A program made the translations under genes and the position numbers. Source: CAYUNA01 sp047629355 (GTDB taxonomy: Bacteria; Bacteroidota; Bacteroidia; Chitinophagales; Saprospiraceae). From it: DNA of 13,061 nucleotides. A model generated the notes under the pieces. The model made no database searches and had not been told where the DNA came from. It saw only the letters and a list, made by a program, of their open reading frames with translations. Each line of letters starts with the position of its first letter. The first letter of the stretch is position 1. Location of the stretch: contig JBLHWU010000186.1 of the NCBI GenBank assembly GCA_047629355.1, forward strand, positions 1 through 13,061, written 5' to 3'. Positions 6,147 to 13,061 of the stretch are shown here, in pieces.

Positions 6147-7448
6147 TTAGTAATTAGTTAAAAGAAAGTCCTTAAATAGGTCGAAATTAATCCCAATTGG
6201 TATCGAAACCTTTTCTCTATTTGCTAATATAGCCAACCTTTCTGGCACTTCAAGTTGCTTATTTAGCACTTTTTCAACATCAGGAAGAAACTTAGTTGGG
6301 TGTGCAGTCTCTAAAATAATTCCTTTTGAACCTTCATTTTTACTTTGATAGTCTTTTAAAGCAAGATAGCCAATAGCACCATGAGGGTCAATTTCGTAGT
6401 TATATTGAGTAAAAACTTCTTTCATTCCTACCTTTGTTTGCTCATCATTATAACCATATCCTACAATATCTTCTGTCATGGTGTTCCCCGTGGAACAATA
6501 AATATCTAACATTCGAGCAAAATTAGAAGGGTTACCAACATCCATTGCGTTGCTTAATGTAGCTATGCTTGGACGTGGTTGATACGTTCCAGTTGATAAA
6601 TACTCAGGAACTATATCATTCATATTGGTTGCCGCAATGAATTTAGCGATAGGAAGTCCCATTTGTTTGGCAAATAAACCAGCAGTCAAGTTTCCAAAAT
6701 TACCACTTGGGATACAGAAAACGACATCGTCCTTATAGTTATTCAACTGCTTAAATGCTTCAAAATAATAGAAAGACTGGGGGATTAACCGAGCAATATT
6801 GATAGAATTCGCTGAACTTAATCTGATATTCTGGTTTAACTCTTTATCCAAAAAAGCTTTTTTTACCAATGCTTGGCAATCATCAAATGTTCCGTCAACC
6901 TCTAAAGCAGTAATATTATGTCCAAGCGTTGTCAATTGTTTCTCTTGCAGATTACTAACTTTCCCAGAAGGGTAGAGTATCACAACTTTTATACCTGAAG
7001 TTTTGTAAAAACCAGAGGCTACCGCCCCACCAGTATCTCCCGAAGTTGCAACCAATATCACCAATTCTTCCTCATTTCCTCTATTAAAATAACTCATCAA
7101 TTGTGCCATAAACCTAGCACCAAAGTCCTTGAATGCTAAACTTGGCCCATGAAAAAGTTCTAAAACATACTTCTCTTCATCCAACTGTACGATAGGCGCT
7201 GGAAACGTAATCGAATTTTCAACAATCATTTTCACATCTGCATCAGAAATTGCACCTTGAAAAAGCATTTTACAAATTTCAATTCCTATCTCTTGAAAAG
7301 AATAGTCCTTCAAGTTTCGAATAAAATCTTTAGATAATTGCGGAATTACCTCTGGCATATATAGACCATTATCTTCTGGCAATCCTTTAAAAACTGCCTC
7401 TTTCAGAGAGACAAATTTTGATTTACTTTTTGTGCTATAAAGTCTCAT
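6147..7448 (-). CDS. thrC: Threonine synthase
   Basis: ThrC converts O-phosphohomoserine to threonine with pyridoxal phosphate in the cytoplasm, the last step of threonine synthesis. The 433-residue length fits the family. The cofactor lysine is Lys107 in FHGPSLAFKDFG, the phosphate-binding loop region is ATSGDTGGA at 134-142, PSGKVSNLQEKQ follows at about 160-171, and IPSGNFGN lies at about 246-253. The N-terminal start RLYSTKSKSKFVSLKEAV matches the usual opening of threonine synthases, which supports the ATG at 7448. It is the last gene of the cluster, 64 nt after thrB with a hairpin in that gap, and ends in a strong terminator. A parS-like 16-mer lies within codons 313-318 to 323 region, encoding YCSTGNT, in a part of the protein that looks variable, so the site does not disturb a known motif. 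Confidence 0.96.
   Translation of the reverse strand: MRLYSTKSKSKFVSLKEAVFKGLPEDNGLYMPEVIPQLSKDFIRNLKDYSFQEIGIEICKMLFQGAISDADVKMIVENSITFPAPIVQLDEEKYVLELFHGPSLAFKDFGARFMAQLMSYFNRGNEEELVILVATSGDTGGAVASGFYKTSGIKVVILYPSGKVSNLQEKQLTTLGHNITALEVDGTFDDCQALVKKAFLDKELNQNIRLSSANSINIARLIPQSFYYFEAFKQLNNYKDDVVFCIPSGNFGNLTAGLFAKQMGLPIAKFIAATNMNDIVPEYLSTGTYQPRPSIATLSNAMDVGNPSNFARMLDIYCSTGNTMTEDIVGYGYNDEQTKVGMKEVFTQYNYEIDPHGAIGYLALKDYQSKNEGSKGIILETAHPTKFLPDVEKVLNKQLEVPERLAILANREKVSIPIGINFDLFKDFLLTNY
6482..6497. other. parS-like 16-mer, copy 2 (inside thrC)
   Basis: This is an exact second copy of TGTTCCCCGTGGAACA, in the same orientation as copy 1. It overlaps thrC codons 318-323 (Cys-Ser-Thr-Gly-Asn-Thr). 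An identical 16-mer kept within a coding sequence close to an intergenic copy suggests a DNA-binding site and not chance. ParB/Spo0J binding is the most likely explanation by consensus similarity. Confidence 0.6.
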
Positions 7449-7477
7449 TTTTAATAATTTTAAATAACTCTATAAAT

Positions 7478-7512
7478 AAATAATGCTTGAAGTACAACCC
7501 CAAGCATTATTT
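7478..7512 (-). terminator. Hairpin between thrB and thrC (possible partial terminator)
   Basis: AAATAATGCTTG at 7478-7489 and CAAGCATTATTT at 7501-7512 form a 12-bp perfect stem with an 11-nt loop. On the minus strand it begins directly after the thrB stop codon (7513-7515) and runs into ATTTATAG, a weak T-rich tail. It could partly terminate transcription, or protect the thrB message at its 3' end, and so set thrB and thrC levels apart. Confidence 0.5.
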
Positions 7513-8448
7513 TTAACATTTTATCGCTCCTTCATGATTGATAGGGGAAACAAATAATTCGTATTCAATTCCAGCATCGTGATAAATTTTCTTCATTGCT
7601 TCACCAACATCTTCTGCAATCAAACTATTTTTACTCAACATAAAAATCGAAGGTCCAGCTCCTGATATACTACCACCGAGCGCACCCATTTCCATTGCTC
7701 CATTTTTGACAGCATCAAAATGAGGAATCAACTTGGAACGCTGTGGCTCAATAACAACATCATTCAATGAACGTCCCAATAATTGTTCGTCACCTTTATA
7801 CATGGCTACGACCAAACTAGCCAAGTTTGCGCTTTGCTGAATCATCTTTGATAACGGGACAGTATCACTCAATATATTTCGAGCATTTTTTGTCAGTATT
7901 TCAATTTTCGGACAAATGACTGTGGCATACAAGTGATTGAAATGTGGGAGTCGATGTAAATCTAATGTCTCACTATCTCGAATCAAAATCATACCACCAA
8001 GTAAGCTTGGCGCAACATTGTCTGCATTGCGTCCAGTCGATGCCAACTCTTCACCATCCAAAGCGTATTTTAACAATTCGCGTTTCTCCACTCGCTGCCC
8101 CAATAATTCATTGATTGCCATTACGCCACCAACTGCACTTGCCGCACTCGAACCGAGTCCACTACCTAATGGCATTTTTTTATGAATCTCAATTTCGATT
8201 CCTAACTTTGGTTCATTCAATGATTGCATAAAATTATATGCAGACAAACCAGCCGTATTCTTCTGAACATCAAGTGGTAATTTTTTTCCACGCGTACCAG
8301 TGATTCGCTTAATCGTTAAACCTGGCTTATCTGTGAATTTTGCTAAAACTTCATCACCCGGTTTTTCTAATGCAAAACCTAAACAATCAAATCCAACACC
8401 AACATTACCAACTGAAGCTGGCGCGAATACCTTTATTCCAGGATTCAT
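7513..8448 (-). CDS. thrB: Homoserine kinase
   Basis: ThrB phosphorylates homoserine with ATP, making the substrate of ThrC. The 311-residue product has the three GHMP-kinase motifs: VFAPASVGNVGVGFDCLG at 7-24, the phosphate-binding loop PLGSGLGSSAASA at 93-105 and LGGSISGAGPSIF at 257-269. Length and motif order are normal for the family and no membrane segment is seen. The ATG at 8448 gives MNPGIKVFAPAS, the usual opening. It lies 139 nt after thrA and 64 nt before thrC, all on the minus strand. The thrA-thrB gap has a possible separate promoter at 8510-8517, so thrBC may be transcribed partly on its own. Confidence 0.96.
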   Translation of the reverse strand: MNPGIKVFAPASVGNVGVGFDCLGFALEKPGDEVLAKFTDKPGLTIKRITGTRGKKLPLDVQKNTAGLSAYNFMQSLNEPKLGIEIEIHKKMPLGSGLGSSAASAVGGVMAINELLGQRVEKRELLKYALDGEELASTGRNADNVAPSLLGGMILIRDSETLDLHRLPHFNHLYATVICPKIEILTKNARNILSDTVPLSKMIQQSANLASLVVAMYKGDEQLLGRSLNDVVIEPQRSKLIPHFDAVKNGAMEMGALGGSISGAGPSIFMLSKNSLIAEDVGEAMKKIYHDAGIEYELFVSPINHEGAIKC

Positions 8449-8472
8449 TCTATTTTGTTTTAAAAGAAGTAA

Positions 8473-8506
8473 GAGGTCAGACCACTACGCTGTCAGAAGT
8501 CAGAAC
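8473..8506. repeat. GTCAGA direct repeats in the thrA-thrB gap
   Basis: GTCAGA occurs at 8476-8481, 8492-8497 and 8499-8504, the last two as a 7-nt tandem. They fall in the untranslated gap before thrB, where base composition is less AT-rich than its surroundings. They may be the remnant of a short tandem repeat or a regulator site; three short copies do not decide this. Confidence 0.4.
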
Positions 8507-8509
8507 AAA

Positions 8510-8517
8510 CAAACGTA
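8510..8517 (-). promoter_or_regulatory. Candidate internal -7 box upstream of thrB
   Basis: The minus strand reads TACGTTTG, a full match to TAnnTTTG, inside the 139-nt thrA-thrB gap. It would give a leader of about 55 nt before thrB. There is no good TTG at the -33 position, so this remains a candidate for an internal promoter of thrBC. Confidence 0.35.
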
Positions 8518-8587
8518 AATTACTGACAATCAAACACTTATGAATAATGAATTTCAATAAAAACATAACTAACTGGCAATCAATTAG

Positions 8588-11044
8588 TTAAACCAACTGA
8601 TTTCCAATTGTAATAATTTCTGCAAAAACACCTGCCGCAGTTACCTCTGCACCTGCACCCGGACCACGAACAACCAATGGTCGCTCTTTATACCTTTCAG
8701 TCGTAAACACAATCATATTGTCACTTCCACTCAACGAGTAAAAAGGATGACTCGCATCAACAGCATGCAAATTAATTGACGCTTTTCCATTTTCCAAACT
8801 CGCAATCATTCGCAATACCTTCGCTTCTTTAGCAGCTGAACTTCTCAACATTTCAAAATGTCCGTCTGCTTTCTCCAACTCCACAAAAAACGCTTCAACT
8901 GTTTTTGCATCACGAGCTGCGTCTGGTAAAATATTTTCAATTTCTACTTCAATAGATTCTAATGGCAAACCAGTTTCCCGTGCAAGAATAATAATTTTTC
9001 TACGCACGTCAATTCCTTTCAAATCAATTCTTGGGTCAGGTTCGGTGAAACCACGCTTGCCCGCTTCTTTCACAATGTCACTAAATTTAGTTCCTTCTTT
9101 GAACGAATTGAAGATAAAAGACAAGGACCCCGATAAGACTCCTTCAATTTTCAAAACCTCATCACCCGAATTCATCAAGTCACTCAACGTTGAAATAATT
9201 GGAAGTCCCGCACCGACATTCGTTTCATATAGAAATTGAACGCCGCGTTTGTTCGCAATACTTTTCAGTCGTTGATATTGAAGAAATGCCGAAGAAGTTG
9301 CAATTTTATTTGGGGTACTTATCGAAATGCTGTTTTCTAAAATCGTTTCATAGTAGTTCGCCACTTTATCACTCGCCGTATTATCAACAAAAATAGTATT
9401 TGATAAATTCATATTTTTCATGATGGAAACAAATTCGCTCACCTCTGATTTTTGCTCCGCTTCCTTCAATTGATTTTTCCAATTATTTAAATCAATACCG
9501 TCTGCAGCAAAAAACATTTTTTTAGAATTCGCAATTCCGACTACTTTAACTTCCAGACTTTGTTTCTCTTTCAAGTACGCCGCCTGTTTTTTAATCTGCT
9601 CAATCAACGTTCCACCAATCAGACCAACACCAACCATGAATACATGTAATTCTTTCGTATCTGATAAGAAAAATGCTTCATGCAAAGCATTCAAAGATTT
9701 CGTCTCATCCGAACGCGGAATGACTACAGAAATATTTAACTCACTCGACCCTTGTGCAATTGCCACGATATTCACCCCATTCTTTCCAAGTGCCTGAAAA
9801 AGTCGTCCAGCAATCCCAGGACGGTATCTCATATTTTCACCAATAATCGCAACGACGGATAAATCATTTTCCACCTTAACTTTATCTATCAAACCTTTTT
9901 CTATCTCATATTGGAATTCACTTTCCACTCGCTTCCTTGCTCTATCCGCAACTTTAGGCTGCACCGCAAAGCTAATCGCATTCTCTGATGACCCTTGAGT
10001 AATCAGCACAATATTAATTCCAGCTTGCGCCAAACTATTGAATAGTCGTGCTGCAGTTCCCGGAACACCAAACAAGCCGCTTCCCGATAAAGTCAGCAAG
10101 CCAATGTTATTAATCGAAGAAATTCCTTTAATTGCGTTACCTTTCGCGTCTTTCTGGTTTGAAATATACGTTCCGGCAAATTCAGGGTTAAAAGTATTTT
10201 TAATATAAATCGGAATATTCAATTTCAAAGCAGGCTGCAACGTCGGTGGGTAAATCACCTTCGCGCCAAAATGAGACATTTCCATCGCTTCCGCATAAGT
10301 CATCGACGGAATAGTAAATGCTTTTTTCACTTTACGAGGGTCAGCTGTGAGTACGCCATCTACATCTGTCCAAATCTCAATGTGCTGTGCGTTCAAACCA
10401 GCTGCGATGATTGCCGCAGTATAATCAGAACCGCCGCGTCCCAAGGTCGTTGTCAGTCCACCTTTTGCGGAAGCAACAAAACCAGTTACAACATGCACCT
10501 CTGGATTTTCTCGATAGTAATTTTCTATCTTTTCATATGTTTTTTCAAAATTCACATTGGCACTGCCGAAAGTCTTATCTGTGATGATAATTTTTCGGGC
10601 ATCCAAATAAGCAGCATTCACTCCTTCTTGTTCCAATAATTTTGCAATAATGAAAGAAGAACTTCGCTCCCCAAAACTCAAAACATAATCCATCGTCCGC
10701 AAAGAAGCCTCTCGTACTAAGAAAACACCGTATAGCAAATTTTTCAGCACCTCATGGTTATTCGCCATTTCTTTCGCAACTTTTTCCTCCAAGCTACCTT
10801 CCAATAATTCTTTGATGGCGTCTTGATGGCGAGTAGCAAATTTTTCAAAAATCTTCAAATAAGAATCATCGCCTTTTTCCGCCAACGTTCCCATTTCAAT
10901 CAACTGATCCGTCACTCCGCCGAACGCAGAAAACACTACCGTGAATTGTTCGCCACTGGTATAATATCCCTTGAGGATTTTTACCAAATTTTTTATACGT
11001 TCAGGTTTGGAGACTGAAGAGCCACCGAATTTTAAAACTCTCAT
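8588..11044 (-). CDS. thrA: Bifunctional aspartokinase / homoserine dehydrogenase
   Basis: This fused enzyme carries out the first and third steps of the aspartate pathway: ATP-dependent phosphorylation of aspartate and NAD(P)H-dependent reduction of aspartate semialdehyde to homoserine. With the ATG at 11044 it has 818 residues, normal for the fusion. The kinase part (about 1-290) has KFGGSS at 5-10, FGERSS near 124-129 and TLGRGGSDYTA at about 200-210. Two ACT-type regulatory domains follow (about 310-375 and 393-455, each with an AQAGINIV- or NGVNIVAIAQGSSE-like strand), the usual site of feedback control by amino acids. The dehydrogenase part opens with the nucleotide-binding GVGLIG at 472-477 and has YETNVGAGLP at about 606-615 and EPDPRIDLKGIDVRRK at 668-683, with Lys683 a likely catalytic residue. 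The frame extends upstream to an ATG at 11116, but family members begin at M-x-VLKFGG and the promoter is too close to that upstream ATG, so I chose 11044. Confidence 0.95.
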   Translation of the reverse strand: MRVLKFGGSSVSKPERIKNLVKILKGYYTSGEQFTVVFSAFGGVTDQLIEMGTLAEKGDDSYLKIFEKFATRHQDAIKELLEGSLEEKVAKEMANNHEVLKNLLYGVFLVREASLRTMDYVLSFGERSSSFIIAKLLEQEGVNAAYLDARKIIITDKTFGSANVNFEKTYEKIENYYRENPEVHVVTGFVASAKGGLTTTLGRGGSDYTAAIIAAGLNAQHIEIWTDVDGVLTADPRKVKKAFTIPSMTYAEAMEMSHFGAKVIYPPTLQPALKLNIPIYIKNTFNPEFAGTYISNQKDAKGNAIKGISSINNIGLLTLSGSGLFGVPGTAARLFNSLAQAGINIVLITQGSSENAISFAVQPKVADRARKRVESEFQYEIEKGLIDKVKVENDLSVVAIIGENMRYRPGIAGRLFQALGKNGVNIVAIAQGSSELNISVVIPRSDETKSLNALHEAFFLSDTKELHVFMVGVGLIGGTLIEQIKKQAAYLKEKQSLEVKVVGIANSKKMFFAADGIDLNNWKNQLKEAEQKSEVSEFVSIMKNMNLSNTIFVDNTASDKVANYYETILENSISISTPNKIATSSAFLQYQRLKSIANKRGVQFLYETNVGAGLPIISTLSDLMNSGDEVLKIEGVLSGSLSFIFNSFKEGTKFSDIVKEAGKRGFTEPDPRIDLKGIDVRRKIIILARETGLPLESIEVEIENILPDAARDAKTVEAFFVELEKADGHFEMLRSSAAKEAKVLRMIASLENGKASINLHAVDASHPFYSLSGSDNMIVFTTERYKERPLVVRGPGAGAEVTAAGVFAEIITIGNQLV

Positions 11045-11061
11045 AAGAGGTGAATTTCTGT

Positions 11062-11113
11062 TTGTTGGAAAATAAATTTGGTAAGGACAACAAGATGCGA
11101 TTAATTTTGCATC
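11062..11113 (-). promoter_or_regulatory. thrA leader with two small stem-loops
   Basis: If transcription starts near 11124, thrA has a leader of about 80 nt. In it GATGC/GCATC (11094-11098 with 11109-11113) and TTGTTG/CAACAA (11062-11067 with 11088-11093) can form two adjoining hairpins of 5 and 6 bp. There is no Thr- or Ile-rich leader peptide of the enteric kind. The stems are short and may be chance. Confidence 0.25.
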
Positions 11114-11129
11114 CATTTAAAAGAAGTGC

Positions 11130-11137
11130 CAAAAGTA
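11130..11137 (-). promoter_or_regulatory. Candidate -7 box of the thr operon
   Basis: The minus strand reads TACTTTTG, a full match to the Bacteroidota consensus TAnnTTTG. About 20 nt upstream is a T-rich TTTTC in place of the TTG box. It would start transcription near 11124, about 80 nt before the chosen thrA start and only some 8 nt before the upstream in-frame ATG at 11116. Confidence 0.5.
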
Positions 11138-11233
11138 TTCCATTTTTTATTAATGGGAAAGTTTTGACTAAAGGAATATTCAATAAAACAGTGCATTCTC
11201 GTTTTTAATTATAAAAATACCACTTGTAATCAA

Positions 11234-11249
11234 ATTTTGAATTCAAAAT
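11234..11249. repeat. 16-bp perfect palindrome in the batA-thrA gap
   Basis: ATTTTGAATTCAAAAT is its own reverse complement. It lies about 100 nt upstream of the thr promoter box and about 45 nt after the batA stop codon. It has no T-run and almost no GC, so it is a poor terminator; a binding site or chance in AT-rich DNA are both possible. Confidence 0.35.
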
Positions 11250-11294
11250 AAGCATTTAGAAATCGTAAGCACTAAAAGAAGAAATTATAAAAAT

Positions 11295-12299
11295 CTAAGG
11301 AATCGTTCTAAAAACAGTGTATCGCAACAAAACTTCCAAAATCAAAAACAACAAACCCATCATCGCAAAACCATAAAATTCTTCACTATGTCGTTTTATT
11401 GTCGTCACTTCAATTTCTGTTTTTTCTAACCGATCAATCTCCGCATAAATATTTTCCAAGCTTTTATCATCCGTTGCCCGAAAATATTTTCCACCCGACA
11501 TGTCTGATATTTTCTTCAAAAGTAGTTCATCAATTTCTACTCTTACTCGCTGGTATCTTAGCCGCTTGCTGGTAGGATTCACTGGATATAATGCCTCTCC
11601 TTTTGTTCCCACACCAATTGTATATACTTTTACGCCAAATTCAACAGCAATTTCGGCGGCAGTCATCGGCTGAATATACCCAATATTACTAACTCCATCT
11701 GTTAACAGAATAATTATTTTGCTCTCCGATTCACTGTCTTTGATGTGATTAACTGCCGAAGATAAACCCATTCCAATTGCTGTACCTTCACCAAGGATTC
11801 CAGCTTTCGTTCCTGCCAAAAACTCTTTAACAACGCGATGGTCAGTTGTCAGTGGACACTGCGTAAATGCTTCTCCACCAAAAAGTGCCAAACCAATTCG
11901 ATCATGTTTTCTACCTTCTACAAAATCAATTGCCCCTCGCTTACTCGCTTCCATTCTATCTGGCGTCAAATCTTTGGCAAGCATACTATAGGAAACATCC
12001 AATACCAAGAAAATATCAATTCCTTCCGCCTTAATCTCTTCTTCTTTCAGCGTCTCTTGAGGTCGCGCAATTGCAATCACCAGCATGATAAACGCCAAAG
12101 CCCGAAGGATTGGCAAGATGCCCCGTAACTTTCCACGCCAAGAATTCAACGCTGAAATCGAGTCCAGATTTGGCATTTTTAAAGTAGGGTAGTGTTGCTT
12201 TCTTTTGAAAAAGTACCAAGCCCCAATTGCTGGCAACAACAATAGCAATCCAAAAAATTCTGGATTTAAAAACGATATATTATTAAAAAAAAGGAACAT
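11295..12299 (-). CDS. batA: BatA-type von Willebrand factor A domain membrane protein
   Basis: This 334-residue protein has the layout of BatA: two N-terminal membrane segments (about 14-31 and 60-79), a cytoplasmic or periplasmic VWA domain (about 93-285) and a last membrane segment (about 308-328). The VWA metal-binding site is complete: Asp101-x-Ser103-x-Ser105 in LVLDVSYSM, Thr173 in GEGTAIG and Asp201 in LLTDGVS. Bat proteins are linked to aerotolerance and envelope stress in Bacteroides and Leptospira, usually with a MoxR ATPase and a DUF58 protein encoded nearby; the biochemical role is not settled. The ATG at 12299 leads into NPEFFGLLLLLP, the usual opening. It follows the RDD-domain gene by 57 nt and is probably cotranscribed with it. 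No batB follows; the next gene is thrA, with its own promoter. Confidence 0.9.
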   Translation of the reverse strand: MFLFFNNISFLNPEFFGLLLLLPAIGAWYFFKRKQHYPTLKMPNLDSISALNSWRGKLRGILPILRALAFIMLVIAIARPQETLKEEEIKAEGIDIFLVLDVSYSMLAKDLTPDRMEASKRGAIDFVEGRKHDRIGLALFGGEAFTQCPLTTDHRVVKEFLAGTKAGILGEGTAIGMGLSSAVNHIKDSESESKIIILLTDGVSNIGYIQPMTAAEIAVEFGVKVYTIGVGTKGEALYPVNPTSKRLRYQRVRVEIDELLLKKISDMSGGKYFRATDDKSLENIYAEIDRLEKTEIEVTTIKRHSEEFYGFAMMGLLFLILEVLLRYTVFRTIP

Positions 12300-12356
12300 T
12301 TATTTTAGTTATTCGTGATTGGTTAAATGGAAATTTCCTGTTCGAACGCTCTTCCA

Positions 12357-13061
12357 CTATTTTTTAATCACAATTGTTTTTGAGGTTTTATCATACAAAG
12401 TTTGCACTCTTTCTTTATCAAAATAAAACCAGAAATTGGCGAAGAATAAAAAGGATTCTGATAATATTTTTACAAACCAACGAAGCGTCGATTTTAATAA
12501 AGAAATACTTTCTCCTTCCAAATTAGTTACTTGCAAATCTAATATCATTTTGCCAAAAGTCGCTCCTTTTTTAAATTCTGCGAAAGCAAAATAAACCCAA
12601 GAAAAGACGATGAAAATTCCCAATCCAATATAAACCATCTCCATTTTAGGCGATGCAATTGTCTCTAATGAATAACCTTTTACCAAAGTAACGATACCAA
12701 AAAACACTAAAAATAGCATGGAAAAGAAAAAGAAATCCAGTAATCTCGCCGCAAACCTTTCCCAAAACCCAGCATAAATTAACTTCTTTGGATTGGTCAA
12801 TTCTTCCAAATTATCCGTCACCCGAAATGTTTGTTCTACAATATTCATGGAGTTTTCACTACTTCGCAATACGTCAACTTTACTCACTTCTACCCAAATT
12901 TCATTCGCGCCAGCTTGCGTTTCTCTAACCAAACTTGCCGCTTTTCTGTAAGAATTTTCCAAAAAATCAGGCTCCGGTTCTGCTTTCGCAAACTTTACCA
13001 AATCCGATTTTTGAAACAATTCACGCAAGCCCATTTGTATGTTATCCGATAAACCTACAGA
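12357..13061 (-). CDS. RDD-domain membrane protein fused to a bat-locus-type N-terminal region, 5' part missing
   Basis: The frame is open from the stop at 12357 to the window edge (234 codons). An ATG at 13034 is available, but nine further in-frame codons without a stop precede it, and the sequence there (SDNIQMGLRELFQKSDLVKF) reads like the middle of a domain, so the gene probably starts outside. Counted from that ATG, residues 1-50 resemble, with DLVKFAK-x-EPEP, the C-terminal end of the uncharacterised proteins encoded next to batA in other Bacteroidota; this is recall of a pattern, not a search. Residues 86-225 are an RDD domain: YAGFWERFAARLLDFFFF with Arg93 and Asp100, GATFGKMILDLQV in the middle and QTLYDKTSKTIVI with Asp215 at the end, plus about three membrane helices (101-118, 133-151, 183-203). 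RDD proteins are often proposed to be transporters, but the function is unknown. Spacing of 57 nt to batA suggests one operon. Confidence 0.75.
   Translation of the reverse strand, partial: SVGLSDNIQMGLRELFQKSDLVKFAKAEPEPDFLENSYRKAASLVRETQAGANEIWVEVSKVDVLRSSENSMNIVEQTFRVTDNLEELTNPKKLIYAGFWERFAARLLDFFFFSMLFLVFFGIVTLVKGYSLETIASPKMEMVYIGLGIFIVFSWVYFAFAEFKKGATFGKMILDLQVTNLEGESISLLKSTLRWFVKILSESFLFFANFWFYFDKERVQTLYDKTSKTIVIKK

Noticed and set aside
8566..8590. TAACTAA/TTAGTTA inverted repeat at the thrA stop codon
   Set aside because: It has only 7 AT-rich pairs, overlaps the stop codon and has no T-run, so I do not call it a terminator.
10056..10066. GTTCCCGGAAC, resembling a shortened parS-like palindrome
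   Set aside because: It lacks the CGTG core and spacing of the 6074 and 6482 sites and is explained by the conserved Gly-Val-Pro-Gly-Thr codons of thrA.
10271..10639. Plus-strand open frame of 122 codons
   Set aside because: It lies wholly antisense to the conserved aspartokinase part of thrA and its translation, rich in Cys, Ile and Phe, has no recognisable domain.
11045..11116. 24-codon N-terminal extension of thrA
   Set aside because: The family starts at M-x-VLKFGG, the extension has no conserved features, and the candidate promoter is too close to its ATG.

Overview
The window looks like chromosomal DNA from an AT-rich member of the Bacteroidota. Several signs agree. Upstream regions carry TAnnTTTG-type -7 promoter boxes instead of TATAAT. 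Clear Shine-Dalgarno sites are lacking. A secreted M1 peptidase of the GMEYP type has a signal peptide ending in FGQ. The genome has a fused aspartokinase/homoserine dehydrogenase in a thrA-thrB-thrC cluster and a BatA-type von Willebrand A protein. The family within the phylum cannot be resolved from the sequence alone.

Layout from left to right. Positions 1-380 (minus) hold the 5' half of a comF-like gene cut by the window edge. Positions 720-1886 (minus) encode an HtrA/Deg serine protease with one PDZ domain; its terminator lies about 250 nt downstream of the stop, just before the comF promoter. Divergent to it, 2147-2725 (plus) encodes a small HD-domain protein, and the shared upstream region contains a 13-bp perfect inverted repeat. 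Convergent to that gene, 2797-3183 (minus) encodes a small exported protein of unknown function. After a 435-nt gap comes a 777-residue secreted M1 metallopeptidase (3619-5952, minus).

The right half is the threonine branch of the aspartate pathway, transcribed leftward: thrA (11044 to 8588), thrB (8448 to 7513) and thrC (7448 to 6147). It has a good promoter before thrA, a possible second one before thrB, a hairpin between thrB and thrC, and a 16-bp-stem terminator after thrC. Together these enzymes phosphorylate aspartate, reduce the semialdehyde to homoserine, phosphorylate homoserine and convert it to threonine; aspartate-semialdehyde dehydrogenase is not in the window. Upstream of thrA are batA (11295-12299) and, running off the edge, the 3' part of a gene whose product ends in an RDD membrane domain. 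The batB-E genes that usually follow batA are absent.

The most notable non-genic signal is a pair of identical 16-mers, TGTTCCCCGTGGAACA, at 6074-6089 (intergenic) and 6482-6497 (inside thrC). Each is one base away from the ParB-binding parS consensus. I found no CRISPR array, insertion sequence, rRNA or tRNA, and no gene cluster that looks like a new defence or mobile system; most of the coding content is ordinary housekeeping.
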